Assembly: GCA_965223115.1 (NCBI GenBank)
Contig: OZ244982.1
Coordinates: 1,364,001-1,428,000 of the forward strand
Reading direction: 5' to 3'
DNA length: 64,000 nucleotides
DNA from: CBDCUI01 sp965223115
GTDB lineage: Bacteria > Pseudomonadota > Gammaproteobacteria > UBA4575
Shown piece by piece: positions 25,437-35,015 of the stretch (position 1 is the stretch's first letter; the number at the start of each line of letters is the position of its first letter). The notes beneath the pieces were generated by a model that saw only the letters and a list, made by a program, of their open reading frames with translations, ran no database searches and was not told where the DNA came from. The translations under genes were made by a program, and so were the position numbers.

Positions 25437-27551
25437 TTATACAGCTTCTGCAAACTCAGGAGTTGCATCTGTTTGTTCGCCAATGCTTGCTACCACATTA
25501 ATTCTTTTATTTTCAGGTATTTCATCAAATGACAATACATACAAATTTTTAATGCTAGCCCTAAATAATCTAGACAACATTGCTCTTAAGCCATTCGTTA
25601 CTAATAAAACCGGTGGCAAACCGACTGCTTCTTGCTGTTGTGCAAGTTCTCTCACCGACTCTTGCATGCGTTCTGCCAATGATGGCTCCAATGCGATATT
25701 GTTTTCAGGACCTTCATGTATAGTTTTCTGCAATAAGTGTTCCAATTTTGGCGAAAGCGTAAATACGGATAAATCTTTACGCATCCCATTGATTTCTTGG
25801 ATAATCGCTCTACGTAAACTTGATCTAACTATTGCAGTCAATACGTCAGAATCTTGACTGCTATTCGCCGCATCCGCCAAAGTTTCAACGATTGTGCGTA
25901 TATCTTTTATAGGCACACCTTCTTGTAATAAATTTTGTAAAATTTTCACCACAGTACTCATAGGTAATGTTTTTGGCACCAAATCCTCAACCAATTGTGG
26001 CGAGTGTTCTGCTAGTTTTTCTAATAACTTTTTAGTTTCTTCATAACCCAAGAAGTAATGAGCATTCTCACGCAGAATTTTACTTAAGTGTGTTGCGATT
26101 ACTGTACTAGGATCTACCACGGTATAGCCTAGCGTTTGAGCTTGGTCGCGTTGATTTGGCTCAATCCATATAGCATCCATTTCAAAAGCAGGATCCTTGG
26201 TATTAATACCATCAATATCCCCACTAGCACTGCCCGGATTAATGGCTAATTCACGATCGGTATAGATCTCGCCCTCTCCCTCGATAACACCTTGGATTAC
26301 AATACGATAATGATTAGCAGATAAATCTAAGTTATCGCATATATGCACAGCTTGAATTAAAAAACCAAGGTCTTGAGAAACTTTTTTACGCACACCTTTA
26401 ATTCTTCCTATCAACTCACCTTCCTGCGCTTTATCAACTAGAGAAATTAAGCGATAACCTACTTCCAAGCGAATTACGTCAACAGGTTGCATATCATTCC
26501 AACCTAGCTCAACGTTTTCTGGAACAGTTTCTTCTTTATCTATTTCATCATCTATATCAACAATTTCTTCAGACTTTTCCGGACTCCAATAAGAAAGTCC
26601 TGCACAGATTAAAGCTAAACTTAAAAATACAATATTAGGCATACCTGGAATGAGGCCCATACTTCCTATAATTGCAGCCGTTACTCGTAACACACGTTTA
26701 TCACTAAACATTTGTGTAACAACTATCTGCGCCATATTATGAGATGCCGATACCCTAGTAACTATAATTGCTGTAGCTGTAGATAAGAGCAGAGAAGGAA
26801 TTTGAGCAACAAGACCATCACCTATTGATAATAGTATATAGTTTTGTGTTGCTACCTCTAAACTTAAATTATGTTGACCAATACCAACTGCAAGGCCACC
26901 GATTACATTTATTAATATAATTAAAATTCCTGCAACTGCATCTCCACGAACAAATTTACTTGCACCATCCATAGCACCATAGAAATCTGCTTCTTTTGAA
27001 ATATCTTCTCTACGTTTAAGTGCTTCCTCTTGAGTTATCAATCCTGAATTCAAATCCGCGTCAATTGCCATTTGCTTACCTGGCATTGCATCTAGAGTAA
27101 AACGAGCACTAACTTCTGAAACTCTACCTGCTCCCTTTGTAACCACAACAAAATTAATAATCACAAGAATTGCGAATACAACAAAGCCTACGGCATAATT
27201 GCCACCTACAACAAAATTACCAAACGACTCAATTACACTACCAGCTGCCGCAGTCCCGCTATGCCCGTTTAGTAACACAACTCGTGTTGATGCTACATTT
27301 AGGGCAAGTCTCATCATAGTTGCAATAAGAAGTACTGTAGGGAAAACAGCAAAATCTAAGGGGCGTAAAGTATAAATACTTACTAATATAATTATTAAAG
27401 CTAATGCTATATTGAATGTAAATAAAGTATCTAAGGCAAAAGGTGGTAATGGCACAATCATCATACTGAACATCACGACCACTAATATCGGTGTTCCTAA
27501 GCCATTCTTGCTAAATTCTTTAACCGTAATTAAAAAGCTTTCCCAATTCAC
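25437..27551 (-). CDS. flhA: Flagellar export gate protein FlhA
   Basis: A 704-residue type III export gate subunit. The N-terminal half has about eight membrane helices with the conserved FHIPEP-family loop RFTLDAMPGKQMAIDADLNSG followed by EADFYGAMDGASKFVRGDA. The C-terminal half (about 350-704) is the cytoplasmic ring that receives substrate-chaperone complexes. Length is normal. It lies 17 bases after flhB and 44 bases before flhF. Confidence 0.97.
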   Translation of the reverse strand: MNWESFLITVKEFSKNGLGTPILVVVMFSMMIVPLPPFALDTLFTFNIALALIIILVSIYTLRPLDFAVFPTVLLIATMMRLALNVASTRVVLLNGHSGTAAAGSVIESFGNFVVGGNYAVGFVVFAILVIINFVVVTKGAGRVSEVSARFTLDAMPGKQMAIDADLNSGLITQEEALKRREDISKEADFYGAMDGASKFVRGDAVAGILIILINVIGGLAVGIGQHNLSLEVATQNYILLSIGDGLVAQIPSLLLSTATAIIVTRVSASHNMAQIVVTQMFSDKRVLRVTAAIIGSMGLIPGMPNIVFLSLALICAGLSYWSPEKSEEIVDIDDEIDKEETVPENVELGWNDMQPVDVIRLEVGYRLISLVDKAQEGELIGRIKGVRKKVSQDLGFLIQAVHICDNLDLSANHYRIVIQGVIEGEGEIYTDRELAINPGSASGDIDGINTKDPAFEMDAIWIEPNQRDQAQTLGYTVVDPSTVIATHLSKILRENAHYFLGYEETKKLLEKLAEHSPQLVEDLVPKTLPMSTVVKILQNLLQEGVPIKDIRTIVETLADAANSSQDSDVLTAIVRSSLRRAIIQEINGMRKDLSVFTLSPKLEHLLQKTIHEGPENNIALEPSLAERMQESVRELAQQQEAVGLPPVLLVTNGLRAMLSRLFRASIKNLYVLSFDEIPENKRINVVASIGEQTDATPEFAEAV

Positions 27552-27568
27552 TGATTTACTCTTTTAAG

Positions 27569-28696
27569 TTAACTAGTTCTAAATTCATTTGGTATTTCAA
27601 ATTCTGTAGGTGGCTCCGGATAATATCCAGGTACTGCGTTTTTAAACTGATGCACATAGGCTAAAACTTTTGCTACAGCTATATATAGTCCAGATGGGAT
27701 TTCTTTATCTAAATCAGTACTATAATAAACAGCCCTAGCTAACGCAGGAGCACAAAACACATTAACCTTATGATGCAAAGCAATTTCTTTTATCTTTTCA
27801 GCAACTATATCTACACCTTTAGCAATGACCACAGGTGCATTATATTTTTCACCCTCATACTTAAGTGCAACAGCGTAATGTGTAGGGTTAGTAATAACGA
27901 CATCTGCATCTGGGACTGCTTCCATCATTCTTTTTTGTGCAAGTTCTCTTTGCAGTGCCCTTAACCTACCTTTATTTTCCGGATTGCCTTCTGTTTGTTT
28001 TAACTCGTCCTTTACTTCTTGGACTGTCATACGCAATTGACGCTGGTGTTGCCAAAATTGATATGGAATATCAATAGCTGCAATAAAAATCAAGCCCGCA
28101 GATGAAATAGTGAATATAAGTAAAATTAACTTATATGCATGCTGTATACTTTGTTTTACGGGTTCAAACCCAATATTCAAAATATCGTGCGTAAATATTT
28201 TAAGCAAAATAAATACAATTGAAGCAATCAAAGCCACTTTAGCTAACGCTTTTAGCAGTTCAACCAAACCACGCAAGCCAAACATACGTTTTAATCCAGA
28301 AATAGGACTAAGGCGATTAAACTTAAAAGAAAATGCTTCATGCGAAAAAGATAGACCCCCAATTGACATAGGACCAAACAGTGCAATACAGAACATTAAT
28401 ACCAAGAATGGGGTCAAAGCTAACAATGCAGCATTACCACTCTCTGAAATATGGCTTATGAGATAATTTTTATCCAAGACTTGAGCAGTAGTAAGTTGAA
28501 AATTAAGCAAAAATATTTCCTGCAAATTATTTGCAAGAGGCTTGCTCATAAAAATCAACCCGCACGCACCTGTAAAAGTTACAAGCATTGTATTTAACTC
28601 ACGCGATCTCGGAACTTGTCCTTTTTCACGGGCTTCTTGTAACCTTTTCTGCGTAGGTTCTTGCGTACGTTCTTGTTGTGTATTGTTATCTGCCAT
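27569..28696 (-). CDS. flhB: Flagellar export specificity switch FlhB
   Basis: A 375-residue export-gate protein with four membrane helices and a cytoplasmic domain. The autocleavage motif NPTH is intact in DVVITNPTHYAVALKY (about residues 268-271), so switching from rod/hook to filament export should work normally. The N-terminus QERTQEPTQKRLQEAREKGQVPRSRELN is typical. It lies 8 bases after fliR. Confidence 0.97.
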   Translation of the reverse strand: MADNNTQQERTQEPTQKRLQEAREKGQVPRSRELNTMLVTFTGACGLIFMSKPLANNLQEIFLLNFQLTTAQVLDKNYLISHISESGNAALLALTPFLVLMFCIALFGPMSIGGLSFSHEAFSFKFNRLSPISGLKRMFGLRGLVELLKALAKVALIASIVFILLKIFTHDILNIGFEPVKQSIQHAYKLILLIFTISSAGLIFIAAIDIPYQFWQHQRQLRMTVQEVKDELKQTEGNPENKGRLRALQRELAQKRMMEAVPDADVVITNPTHYAVALKYEGEKYNAPVVIAKGVDIVAEKIKEIALHHKVNVFCAPALARAVYYSTDLDKEIPSGLYIAVAKVLAYVHQFKNAVPGYYPEPPTEFEIPNEFRTS

Positions 28697-28704
28697 TTAC
28701 CCAT

Positions 28705-29472
28705 CTAATTGCTATAAGGCATTTGTTCAAATGCAGAATTAATAAGGTGTTGGAAAACTGTGCTAATACTAGGCAAAGTCAATGCAATTATGACCAAGCC
28801 AAGTAGTATCGTAATTGGAAATCCAACAGAAAATACATTTAATTGAGGCGCAGCACGCGTCATCAATGCTAAAGCTGAGTTTGTTATTAATAATGCCGTT
28901 ACAGCAGGTATAGCTACCATGAGGGCACCAGAAAACATATTAGTCGCCCAAGAAACAACATTCCAAAAAATATCTGGCTGATTAAACGTCGCACCAACAG
29001 GTAAAAATGAAAAACTACTTAAAATTACTTTTATTAATGCCAAATGACCATCTAAAGCAAGAAATAAAAGTGTTGCCACGATTGTTAAAAATTGACTTAT
29101 TATTGGTACAGTTACACCATTAACAGGATCTGTAATTTGTGCAAACCCTAAGCCCATAGTTACTGCTATATTCTCACCTGCAATAGTAAGTGCATTAAAC
29201 ACCAAACGTAAAATAAACCCCATTGCCAATCCTAATGATAACTGTGTGACAATTTGCACAAACCCAACAGTCGAAAATACCTCAAATGTATGTGCAGTTC
29301 CTTGTTGCGGCAATACAAATAATGTCAACACAACCGCAATTGCTACTTTAATTCGTAATGGTACGAACGGACTACTAACAACTGGAGCAACACTAAATAA
29401 TGCCGCTATCCTAATGAATGGAAAAATAAATTCATTAAGAACAGAAATCAGCTCATGTATTTGCAAAACCAT
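28705..29472 (-). CDS. fliR: Flagellar export gate protein FliR
   Basis: A 255-residue integral membrane protein of the FliPQR export channel, with about six hydrophobic helices and the family segments FPFIRIAALFSVAPVVSSPFVPLRIKVAIA and GENIAVTMGLGFAQITDPVNG. It follows fliQ by 19 bases in the usual fliPQR-flhB order. Confidence 0.95.
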   Translation of the reverse strand: MVLQIHELISVLNEFIFPFIRIAALFSVAPVVSSPFVPLRIKVAIAVVLTLFVLPQQGTAHTFEVFSTVGFVQIVTQLSLGLAMGFILRLVFNALTIAGENIAVTMGLGFAQITDPVNGVTVPIISQFLTIVATLLFLALDGHLALIKVILSSFSFLPVGATFNQPDIFWNVVSWATNMFSGALMVAIPAVTALLITNSALALMTRAAPQLNVFSVGFPITILLGLVIIALTLPSISTVFQHLINSAFEQMPYSN

Positions 29473-29491
29473 TAAAAATAATCACATTTAA

Positions 29492-29761
29492 TTAAATTAA
29501 AAAATTTGGAATATTCGTATACAGCGATGTAGTGTAATTGATCAATGTTTCTAGTATCCACGGCCCTGCAAAAAGAAGTACTACAAATAAAACTATAAGT
29601 TTCGGTATAAAACTTAGTGTCATTTCATTAATTTGGGTTGCAGCTTGAATCATACCTATTGAAACACCTATTACTAAAACTGAAATAAGTATGGGTGCAG
29701 CGACCATCACGGTAATCCACAATGCGTTATTTAATAATGTAATTGTTGCATCAGATGTCAT
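29492..29761 (-). CDS. fliQ: Flagellar export gate protein FliQ
   Basis: An 89-residue, two-helix membrane protein of the export channel, with the typical LISVLVIGVSIGMIQAATQINEMTLSFIPKLIVLFVVLLFAGPWILETLINYT core. It lies 10 bases after fliP. Length and sequence are normal. Confidence 0.95.
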   Translation of the reverse strand: MTSDATITLLNNALWITVMVAAPILISVLVIGVSIGMIQAATQINEMTLSFIPKLIVLFVVLLFAGPWILETLINYTTSLYTNIPNFLI

Positions 29762-29771
29762 TTTATTTAAC

Positions 29772-30512
29772 TCAACCTATGAAAAAACTTGAGGCAAGCA
29801 TACCCAGAACTAGCGACCAACCATCCACCAAAACAAATAGCATTAGTTTAAATGGCAAAGATATTATCAATGGCGATAACATCATCATCCCCATAGACAT
29901 CAAAACACTTGCTACTACTAAATCTATAATAAGAAACGGTATAAATAATATAAAACCAATTTGAAATGCAGTTTTTAATTCACTTGCTACATATGCCGGC
30001 AAGAGAATTGATAATGAAATATCCTGAGGTGTTTCTATTTTAGTATTTCCTGAAAGTTCTGCAAAAAGTGCTACATCTGTTTCACGTGTTTGGGAAATCA
30101 TGAACTCTTTAAAAGGATGTATCGCGTAATTTATTGCTGTTTGTGCATCTATTTCTTCGTTTATATATGGTTTTACAGACTCGGTATAAGTCTGAGTAAT
30201 GACAGGGGTCATTACAAAAAAAGTGATGAATAATGCAAGGCCTAATAGGATTTGATTAGAAGGTGTTTGAGCTGTGCCTAGTGCTTGTCTTAGAATTGCA
30301 AGGACGATAATAATTCGTGTAAATGAAGTCATAGTCAACAGCAATCCTGGCAATACAGTAATTGCTGTCATTAAAAATAAAACTTGTAAACTTAATGAAT
30401 AGGATTGCCCACCATTTTGCATTGATTCAATTGTAAATGCTGGGATACCTCCTTGCGCAAACAGAGTGTTACTAAAGAATAATAACAATATAATTATACT
30501 AACTCTAAGCAT
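29772..30512 (-). CDS. fliP: Flagellar export gate protein FliP
   Basis: A 246-residue protein with a cleavable signal peptide (1-19, ending LFA-Q) and four membrane helices. It shows the family signatures LLTMTSFTRIIIVLAILRQALGTAQTPSNQILLGLALFITFFVM and the late MGMMMLSPLIISLPFKLMLFVLVDGW. It nucleates the FliPQR pore. Its start overlaps the fliO end by 8 bases. Confidence 0.97.
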   Translation of the reverse strand: MLRVSIIILLLFFSNTLFAQGGIPAFTIESMQNGGQSYSLSLQVLFLMTAITVLPGLLLTMTSFTRIIIVLAILRQALGTAQTPSNQILLGLALFITFFVMTPVITQTYTESVKPYINEEIDAQTAINYAIHPFKEFMISQTRETDVALFAELSGNTKIETPQDISLSILLPAYVASELKTAFQIGFILFIPFLIIDLVVASVLMSMGMMMLSPLIISLPFKLMLFVLVDGWSLVLGMLASSFFIG

Positions 30513-30966
30513 TATGAATTTTACCTATTGTTGATGCATAAATGCTTGAGAAATTATGCAAGTTTTTCTTATTTGAATTAATAAACTCTTCTACTGCATC
30601 TGTATTAAGAGAATGTATTTTATTAATTGAGTTAGATGATACTCCAATCAATAAATATTCTTTTCCTGCTCGTATAACTAATAATTTATCTTTAGTCGTG
30701 ACCGGATGACAATTTATAACCTCTATTATTCCATTCTGATTACCAATATTGTTTAATCTTGTTCTTTTAACCAAAATAATTGCTGCAAAAAGAATAAACA
30801 TTACGATCAATATTCCATATACAATCTGTCCGTAATCAATGACGTGCAAATTATAACCGCTTTTTAATACATCACTCTTCAGAGCATTATCTTCTGCATG
30901 CACTACGCTAACAATAATTACTAGCAAAAAAAATATTACATGTGATATTTGTTTATTTATTTTCAT
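30505..30966 (-). CDS. fliO: Flagellar protein FliO
   Basis: A 153-residue single-pass membrane protein that assists FliP assembly. It has a signal-like N-terminus (1-24), a membrane helix (about 50-70) and a small cytoplasmic domain with GNQNGIIEVINCHPVTTKDKLLVIRAGKEYLLIGVSS. The ATG at 30966 overlaps the fliN stop slightly; a longer frame begins at 30984. Both ends overlap neighbours, so translation is coupled through fliN-fliO-fliP. Confidence 0.9.
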   Translation of the reverse strand: MKINKQISHVIFFLLVIIVSVVHAEDNALKSDVLKSGYNLHVIDYGQIVYGILIVMFILFAAIILVKRTRLNNIGNQNGIIEVINCHPVTTKDKLLVIRAGKEYLLIGVSSNSINKIHSLNTDAVEEFINSNKKNLHNFSSIYASTIGKIHNA

Positions 30967-31291
30967 TATTTTGCAAGTTTTCAACGCGCTTTTCTGGGCT
31001 AATAATATCTGTTATACGTGCACCAAATTTATTTTCTACAACTACTACCTCAGCTTTTGCAACTAAACACCCATTCACCATGACATCAACAGGTTCATCA
31101 ACAAGGCGGTTTAATTCGATTACAGAACCTTGGTTCAAGTCTATTAAACTTTTCAAGTCGACACTTGCCCTACCTAGCTCTAAAGAAACATCTACAGGAA
31201 TATTTAAAATCACATCTAAATTATTCAGTCCATTTGGTAAACCTGTTTCGTCCATTTGAATATTATTTTGAATTGACGATTCTTCTGTCAT
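30953..31291 (-). CDS. fliN: Flagellar motor switch protein FliN
   Basis: A 112-residue C-ring protein made of one SpoA domain (about 25-105): LDVILNIPVDVSLELGRASVDLKSLIDLNQGSVIELNRLVDEPVDVMVNGCLVAKAEVVVVENKFGARITDIIS. It forms the lower C-ring with FliM and docks FliH. It lies 18 bases after fliM, as usual. Confidence 0.97.
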   Translation of the reverse strand: MTEESSIQNNIQMDETGLPNGLNNLDVILNIPVDVSLELGRASVDLKSLIDLNQGSVIELNRLVDEPVDVMVNGCLVAKAEVVVVENKFGARITDIISPEKRVENLQNNENK

Positions 31292-31309
31292 GCTGATTTT
31301 TCCTATAAA

Positions 31310-32428
31310 TTATTTTTTACTATCGTGTATTTTTATACGTTCATCTATCTTGATTGCTACGCAATCATTTACTGCGCCTACTTTACCTTTAAAGATTGGT
31401 ATATGGTTTGAGTAAACTATTACAGATTCCGGCATTGCAAATGGAATAACATCACCAGTTTTAAAATTTGCAACTTTGTCAACATTAATCACTAAATTTG
31501 TAAGTACTGCATTTAATTCAATTGGCACTGTCTTTAAACTATTAAAAAACTTATTTTTCCATTGGCTATTATTCTCATCATTCTGCTCAGATACGATACT
31601 TCTAAGACTATTCTTAATTGGATCTAAGCCTTTATACGGATATGCAAACCTAATGTAACTAGATTCATTTCCTAAATTAATATTAAATTTACATACAACG
31701 ACTAATTCTTTTTCTTCTATCAAATTTAATAATTTTGGCTGTGTTTCTTTTTGTACAACCTTAAAATCAAGATTTTCTATCTTTTCCCAAGCAAATTTAT
31801 TTGAGTCTAGAAATATCTCGATTAATTTATCACTCATTTTTAACTCAGCAGGCGTAAATATTGACTTCTCATCATCATCGCTTAATATTCCTTCTCCGCC
31901 AAAATAAGAATCCATCACTATTTCTATAAGTGCACCATCAATAGATAGCATCGCTTTAGCATCTATTTTTGAAATATTTACTAAATTCATATCTACAAGA
32001 CATGGTAATGAACTAATAAATTCACCATATCTAACTATTTCAATTTCATCAGCAGTCACTTCTATATCTTTTTGTAAAAATGACTCTAACTCAGGTTTTA
32101 TATGATTAATGATTTTTTCATTAACAACTACTAGTGCTGGCAAACTTGATTTATTTATATGAGCAGGCGAATAAAAATCATAGCTAATAACACCAGAAGC
32201 ATCTGACAATTCTTCTATATCTCCAGACAATGCATCTCGTTCTTCTTGACTTAAAACATGTTCTTCAGAATTATCTTCTTTATCACCCCAAGGACGATCT
32301 TCTGACCTTCTTTCTTCACCATCCCATTCTTCACTCTGAGTTGAATTATTTTCAGATGTTACTTTCTTTGAGCTTTCATCTTGCTCTTGCTCTTGTTTTT
32401 GTTCAGGATGTGGATTTGCTGAGCTCAT
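31310..32428 (-). CDS. fliM: Flagellar motor switch protein FliM, with unusual N-terminal extension
   Basis: A 372-residue C-ring protein. The middle CheC-like domain (about 80-260, with IVMDSYFGGEGI) and the C-terminal SpoA domain (about 280-365) are present. Residues 1-57 are an acidic, low-complexity extension. The sequence resembling the CheY-binding motif, normally the first residues (LSQxEIDALL), appears only at 59-67 as LSQEERDAL, with the central Ile-Asp changed to Arg-Asp. Function in the switch is otherwise expected to be normal. No chemotaxis gene lies nearby. Confidence 0.93.
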   Translation of the reverse strand: MSSANPHPEQKQEQEQDESSKKVTSENNSTQSEEWDGEERRSEDRPWGDKEDNSEEHVLSQEERDALSGDIEELSDASGVISYDFYSPAHINKSSLPALVVVNEKIINHIKPELESFLQKDIEVTADEIEIVRYGEFISSLPCLVDMNLVNISKIDAKAMLSIDGALIEIVMDSYFGGEGILSDDDEKSIFTPAELKMSDKLIEIFLDSNKFAWEKIENLDFKVVQKETQPKLLNLIEEKELVVVCKFNINLGNESSYIRFAYPYKGLDPIKNSLRSIVSEQNDENNSQWKNKFFNSLKTVPIELNAVLTNLVINVDKVANFKTGDVIPFAMPESVIVYSNHIPIFKGKVGAVNDCVAIKIDERIKIHDSKK

Positions 32429-32449
32429 TTTTATATGTATAATAAATTT

Positions 32450-32911
32450 TTATTGCATAACTAATTTTGTAAAATAAATATCTTCTACAATATTTTCTCC
32501 ATAACGCTCTTGCATAACAGCTTGGGCTGCTAAAAGCGTCTCTTTTCTCAATTCTTCTTTTGCTTCTTTTGTAGATAGCTCATCACTGTCTTTGCCACTC
32601 AAAAGTATTAAAAGATTATTTCTAACTACAGGCATGTGCATTTTGAATGCATCTCGAGACTCCATGTCATAAAACATAGCGACCATATCGATTTGCATGA
32701 ATTTTTTCTTTGAGCCTTCTTTGAAATTAACTGTAAATGCAGGATACATATCTTCGTAAATTGCATCTTTAATATCAGGCTTCATCATTTCTTCACTAGC
32801 CATTTGTTCCTCGTCACTTGGTTCGGGTGACCTCAAGAAAAACAAAGCCCCTCCTATACCTGCTGCAAGGAGCATTACACCTGCCACAGCAAAAATGATG
32901 ATCTTTTTCAT
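32450..32911 (-). CDS. fliL: Flagellar basal body protein FliL
   Basis: A 153-residue inner-membrane protein with an N-terminal helix (4-24) and a periplasmic stomatin-like domain (YPAFTVNFKEGSKKKFMQIDMVAMFYD ... YGENIVEDIYFTKLVMQ) that rings the stator. The start at 32911 is chosen because AAGG lies 7 bases upstream and the helix follows at once; a longer frame begins at 32998. The 118-base gap to fliK (33000-33115) shows no clear promoter. Confidence 0.93.
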   Translation of the reverse strand: MKKIIIFAVAGVMLLAAGIGGALFFLRSPEPSDEEQMASEEMMKPDIKDAIYEDMYPAFTVNFKEGSKKKFMQIDMVAMFYDMESRDAFKMHMPVVRNNLLILLSGKDSDELSTKEAKEELRKETLLAAQAVMQERYGENIVEDIYFTKLVMQ

Positions 32912-33115
32912 AAACAAACCTTGAATAAAACTCTTGTTGTAATAGATATAGCAACCAATATGCCAATTTTTAATTGAAACTAAATACTTATAAATCAACT
33001 AGATAGAGGTGAGGCTAAAAAAGACGCCAAATAATTGACTGGGAAAATACAATTGCAAAACTATAAGCGTCAAACAATTGTTACTTTAAATAATACGCAA
33101 ACCTTAAAGTCTCAT

Positions 33116-34465
33116 TTAAACAAATGCATCAATTAAATATACAGAAGATTGTATATTGTGTTTAATAAACAATGGTTTGATTTGTTCTTCATTGTTTGAG
33201 GTTGAAGATGTATCTTGATAATTTTGATAGCCTTTATCATTCTCATCAAGGTATTGGCTTTGTCCATTCTCAAACCCTGAAAATCCGCTACTTATATTAA
33301 CTTCCTTTATATTTGCATTATCGTTAACTAAGTTTTCTTTTAAATTTACTATATTTGCATCAATTACATCCTTAGTTAAAGAGTTAGATACTAAAAAATG
33401 TACTGATAGTTTTGAATCCTCAATATTTACTGAAACATTTATATGACCTAAGGTTTCCGGATAAATATTTATATTAGCATTTTGTAATTTATTCCCTACC
33501 AACCACTTTATATTTTGATGCAATGATTGTTCTGTTGTTTGTGAAACAACTTCAAAGTTTGCATGAGTATTATGCTTAAGATTAATAGGTATTGGTGTAT
33601 CTATAGTATGATTTGCTGTGCTACCTGGATTAATTCGTATACTAAGATCATTTATATTGCTTTGGGTTAATTGTTGCAATGTAAGGTTGGGTTTTTGTAT
33701 CGACAATATATTATTACCAGTTTCTTTATCAGATAACTGTTTTTTATTCAGTAACTCAAACTCTAAATATTTATCGCCATTTTTCTCATACAATGATTCT
33801 AAAAGACTATCTTGAGTACTCGAGGTGCTGTTTAACTTTTCGCGTGATTGATTTTGTATTGAGGAAAGAAAGTCTTCTGACGTTTCTGAATATAAGTCTA
33901 CATTATTTATATTTTTATAATTTTGCAAAACAGCTTCTGAAACCACATCGCCTGCAGTACTTTGTGTAACAATATTTATCGGTATTGATTGTAATCCAGA
34001 TAAGCTTTCTTGATTATATGGCAATGCGATTGGCAAAATACTTTCTAATTCACTTTCAACCTGGATAGAATCATTTACATCATTTTTCAATATATTTAAG
34101 TCATTCACCTCTTCTTTACTAACGGTTATATCTGGGGGTTTTTGTATCACAACTGCCTCTAGTCCTGGCAGTAACTCTTCTAAATGTTCAAAATCGTGAT
34201 TTTCAGGTTGCTGTAATTGTGACTGATCAATGTGATCATAATCGGTAATTGAGGTTATTGATTGCGGCAAAATTTTGCCGGCCTCCGGCAATGATTCGCC
34301 ATTGTTATTCTTAGAAATCGTTTGTAATGATTGGGCTAAATGAGTGTTAAAAGACGATTTTTGACTAAGATCTTGGCTTATTTCGCTTACATTAGTACAG
34401 TTTGCACAAGGAACAACCTGTGCAACTTGTACAACTGGTGTTGGTAAAGTCTCTATTTCAGCCAT
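33116..34465 (-). CDS. fliK: Flagellar hook-length control protein FliK
   Basis: A 449-residue protein. The long, poorly conserved N-terminal part is rich in Ser, Asn and Gln, as expected of the molecular ruler. The C-terminal region (about 320-410) carries the FliK core: VGNKLQNANINIYPETLGHINVSVNIEDSKLSVHFLVSNSLTKDVIDANIVNLKENL. This domain switches FlhB when the hook reaches length. It follows fliJ after an 86-base gap that holds a sigma54-type promoter. Confidence 0.92.
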   Translation of the reverse strand: MAEIETLPTPVVQVAQVVPCANCTNVSEISQDLSQKSSFNTHLAQSLQTISKNNNGESLPEAGKILPQSITSITDYDHIDQSQLQQPENHDFEHLEELLPGLEAVVIQKPPDITVSKEEVNDLNILKNDVNDSIQVESELESILPIALPYNQESLSGLQSIPINIVTQSTAGDVVSEAVLQNYKNINNVDLYSETSEDFLSSIQNQSREKLNSTSSTQDSLLESLYEKNGDKYLEFELLNKKQLSDKETGNNILSIQKPNLTLQQLTQSNINDLSIRINPGSTANHTIDTPIPINLKHNTHANFEVVSQTTEQSLHQNIKWLVGNKLQNANINIYPETLGHINVSVNIEDSKLSVHFLVSNSLTKDVIDANIVNLKENLVNDNANIKEVNISSGFSGFENGQSQYLDENDKGYQNYQDTSSTSNNEEQIKPLFIKHNIQSSVYLIDAFV

Positions 34466-34494
34466 ATCTGCATCTACTCTATTACTAGAATATA

Positions 34495-34510
34495 AGCATA
34501 ATTCGGGCCA
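34495..34510 (-). promoter_or_regulatory. Sigma54 promoter of fliK (and likely fliLMNOPQR-flhB)
   Basis: The minus strand reads TGGCCCGAATTATGCT, matching TGGCACG-N4-TTGCW at all but two positions and with the -24 GG and -12 GC 12 bases apart. It would start transcription about 19 bases before the fliK ATG. Confidence 0.65.
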
Positions 34511-34551
34511 ATTTTTAGTTTCTATATCATTAAAAAGATAATCTCAAATAT

Positions 34552-34980
34552 TCAATCAAAACTATATTTAGCAAGAAATTGGTCATCTAATTCCTTTTGT
34601 TCACTTCTATCTCTCGCTTGAATCTCTTGTTGTCGATAACGACCCACAAGAGCCTCTAAAGCCTTAGTCTGTGATCGATCTTTTTGCAACAGAAGTATTT
34701 TTTTGTTCACAGCATTTTCTATTTTATTAACAACTTCATATTGAGTATCAATTGCGGTTTGTATTTTTAACAATAGCTTATGATTTAGTTTTATGTTTGT
34801 AATATTATGATAATCCTTGTTTTTATTTAGTGCATAATTATTTTGATAGTTTATTAAATATGATAATTTCCTTTCATTGTCTATTTTTTCCTGCATTAGT
34901 TCTACTAAAGATGAAAATTCTTTAGTCAGCTTAAATTCTAGTATATCTAAAACAGAGCTTAACTTTTCAGAGCGTGTCAT
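34552..34980 (-). CDS. fliJ: Flagellar export chaperone FliJ
   Basis: A 142-residue all-helical coiled-coil protein, the usual length and charge pattern for FliJ (MTRSEKLSSVLDILEFKLTKEFSSLVELMQEKID ... LEALVGRYRQQEIQARDRSEQKELDDQFLAKY). It inserts in the FliI hexamer and links it to FlhA. It lies 35 bases after fliI, the conserved position. Confidence 0.92.
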   Translation of the reverse strand: MTRSEKLSSVLDILEFKLTKEFSSLVELMQEKIDNERKLSYLINYQNNYALNKNKDYHNITNIKLNHKLLLKIQTAIDTQYEVVNKIENAVNKKILLLQKDRSQTKALEALVGRYRQQEIQARDRSEQKELDDQFLAKYSFD

Positions 34981-35015
34981 TTCTTTTTCTATATAAAATA
35001 AACATTACACAACCA

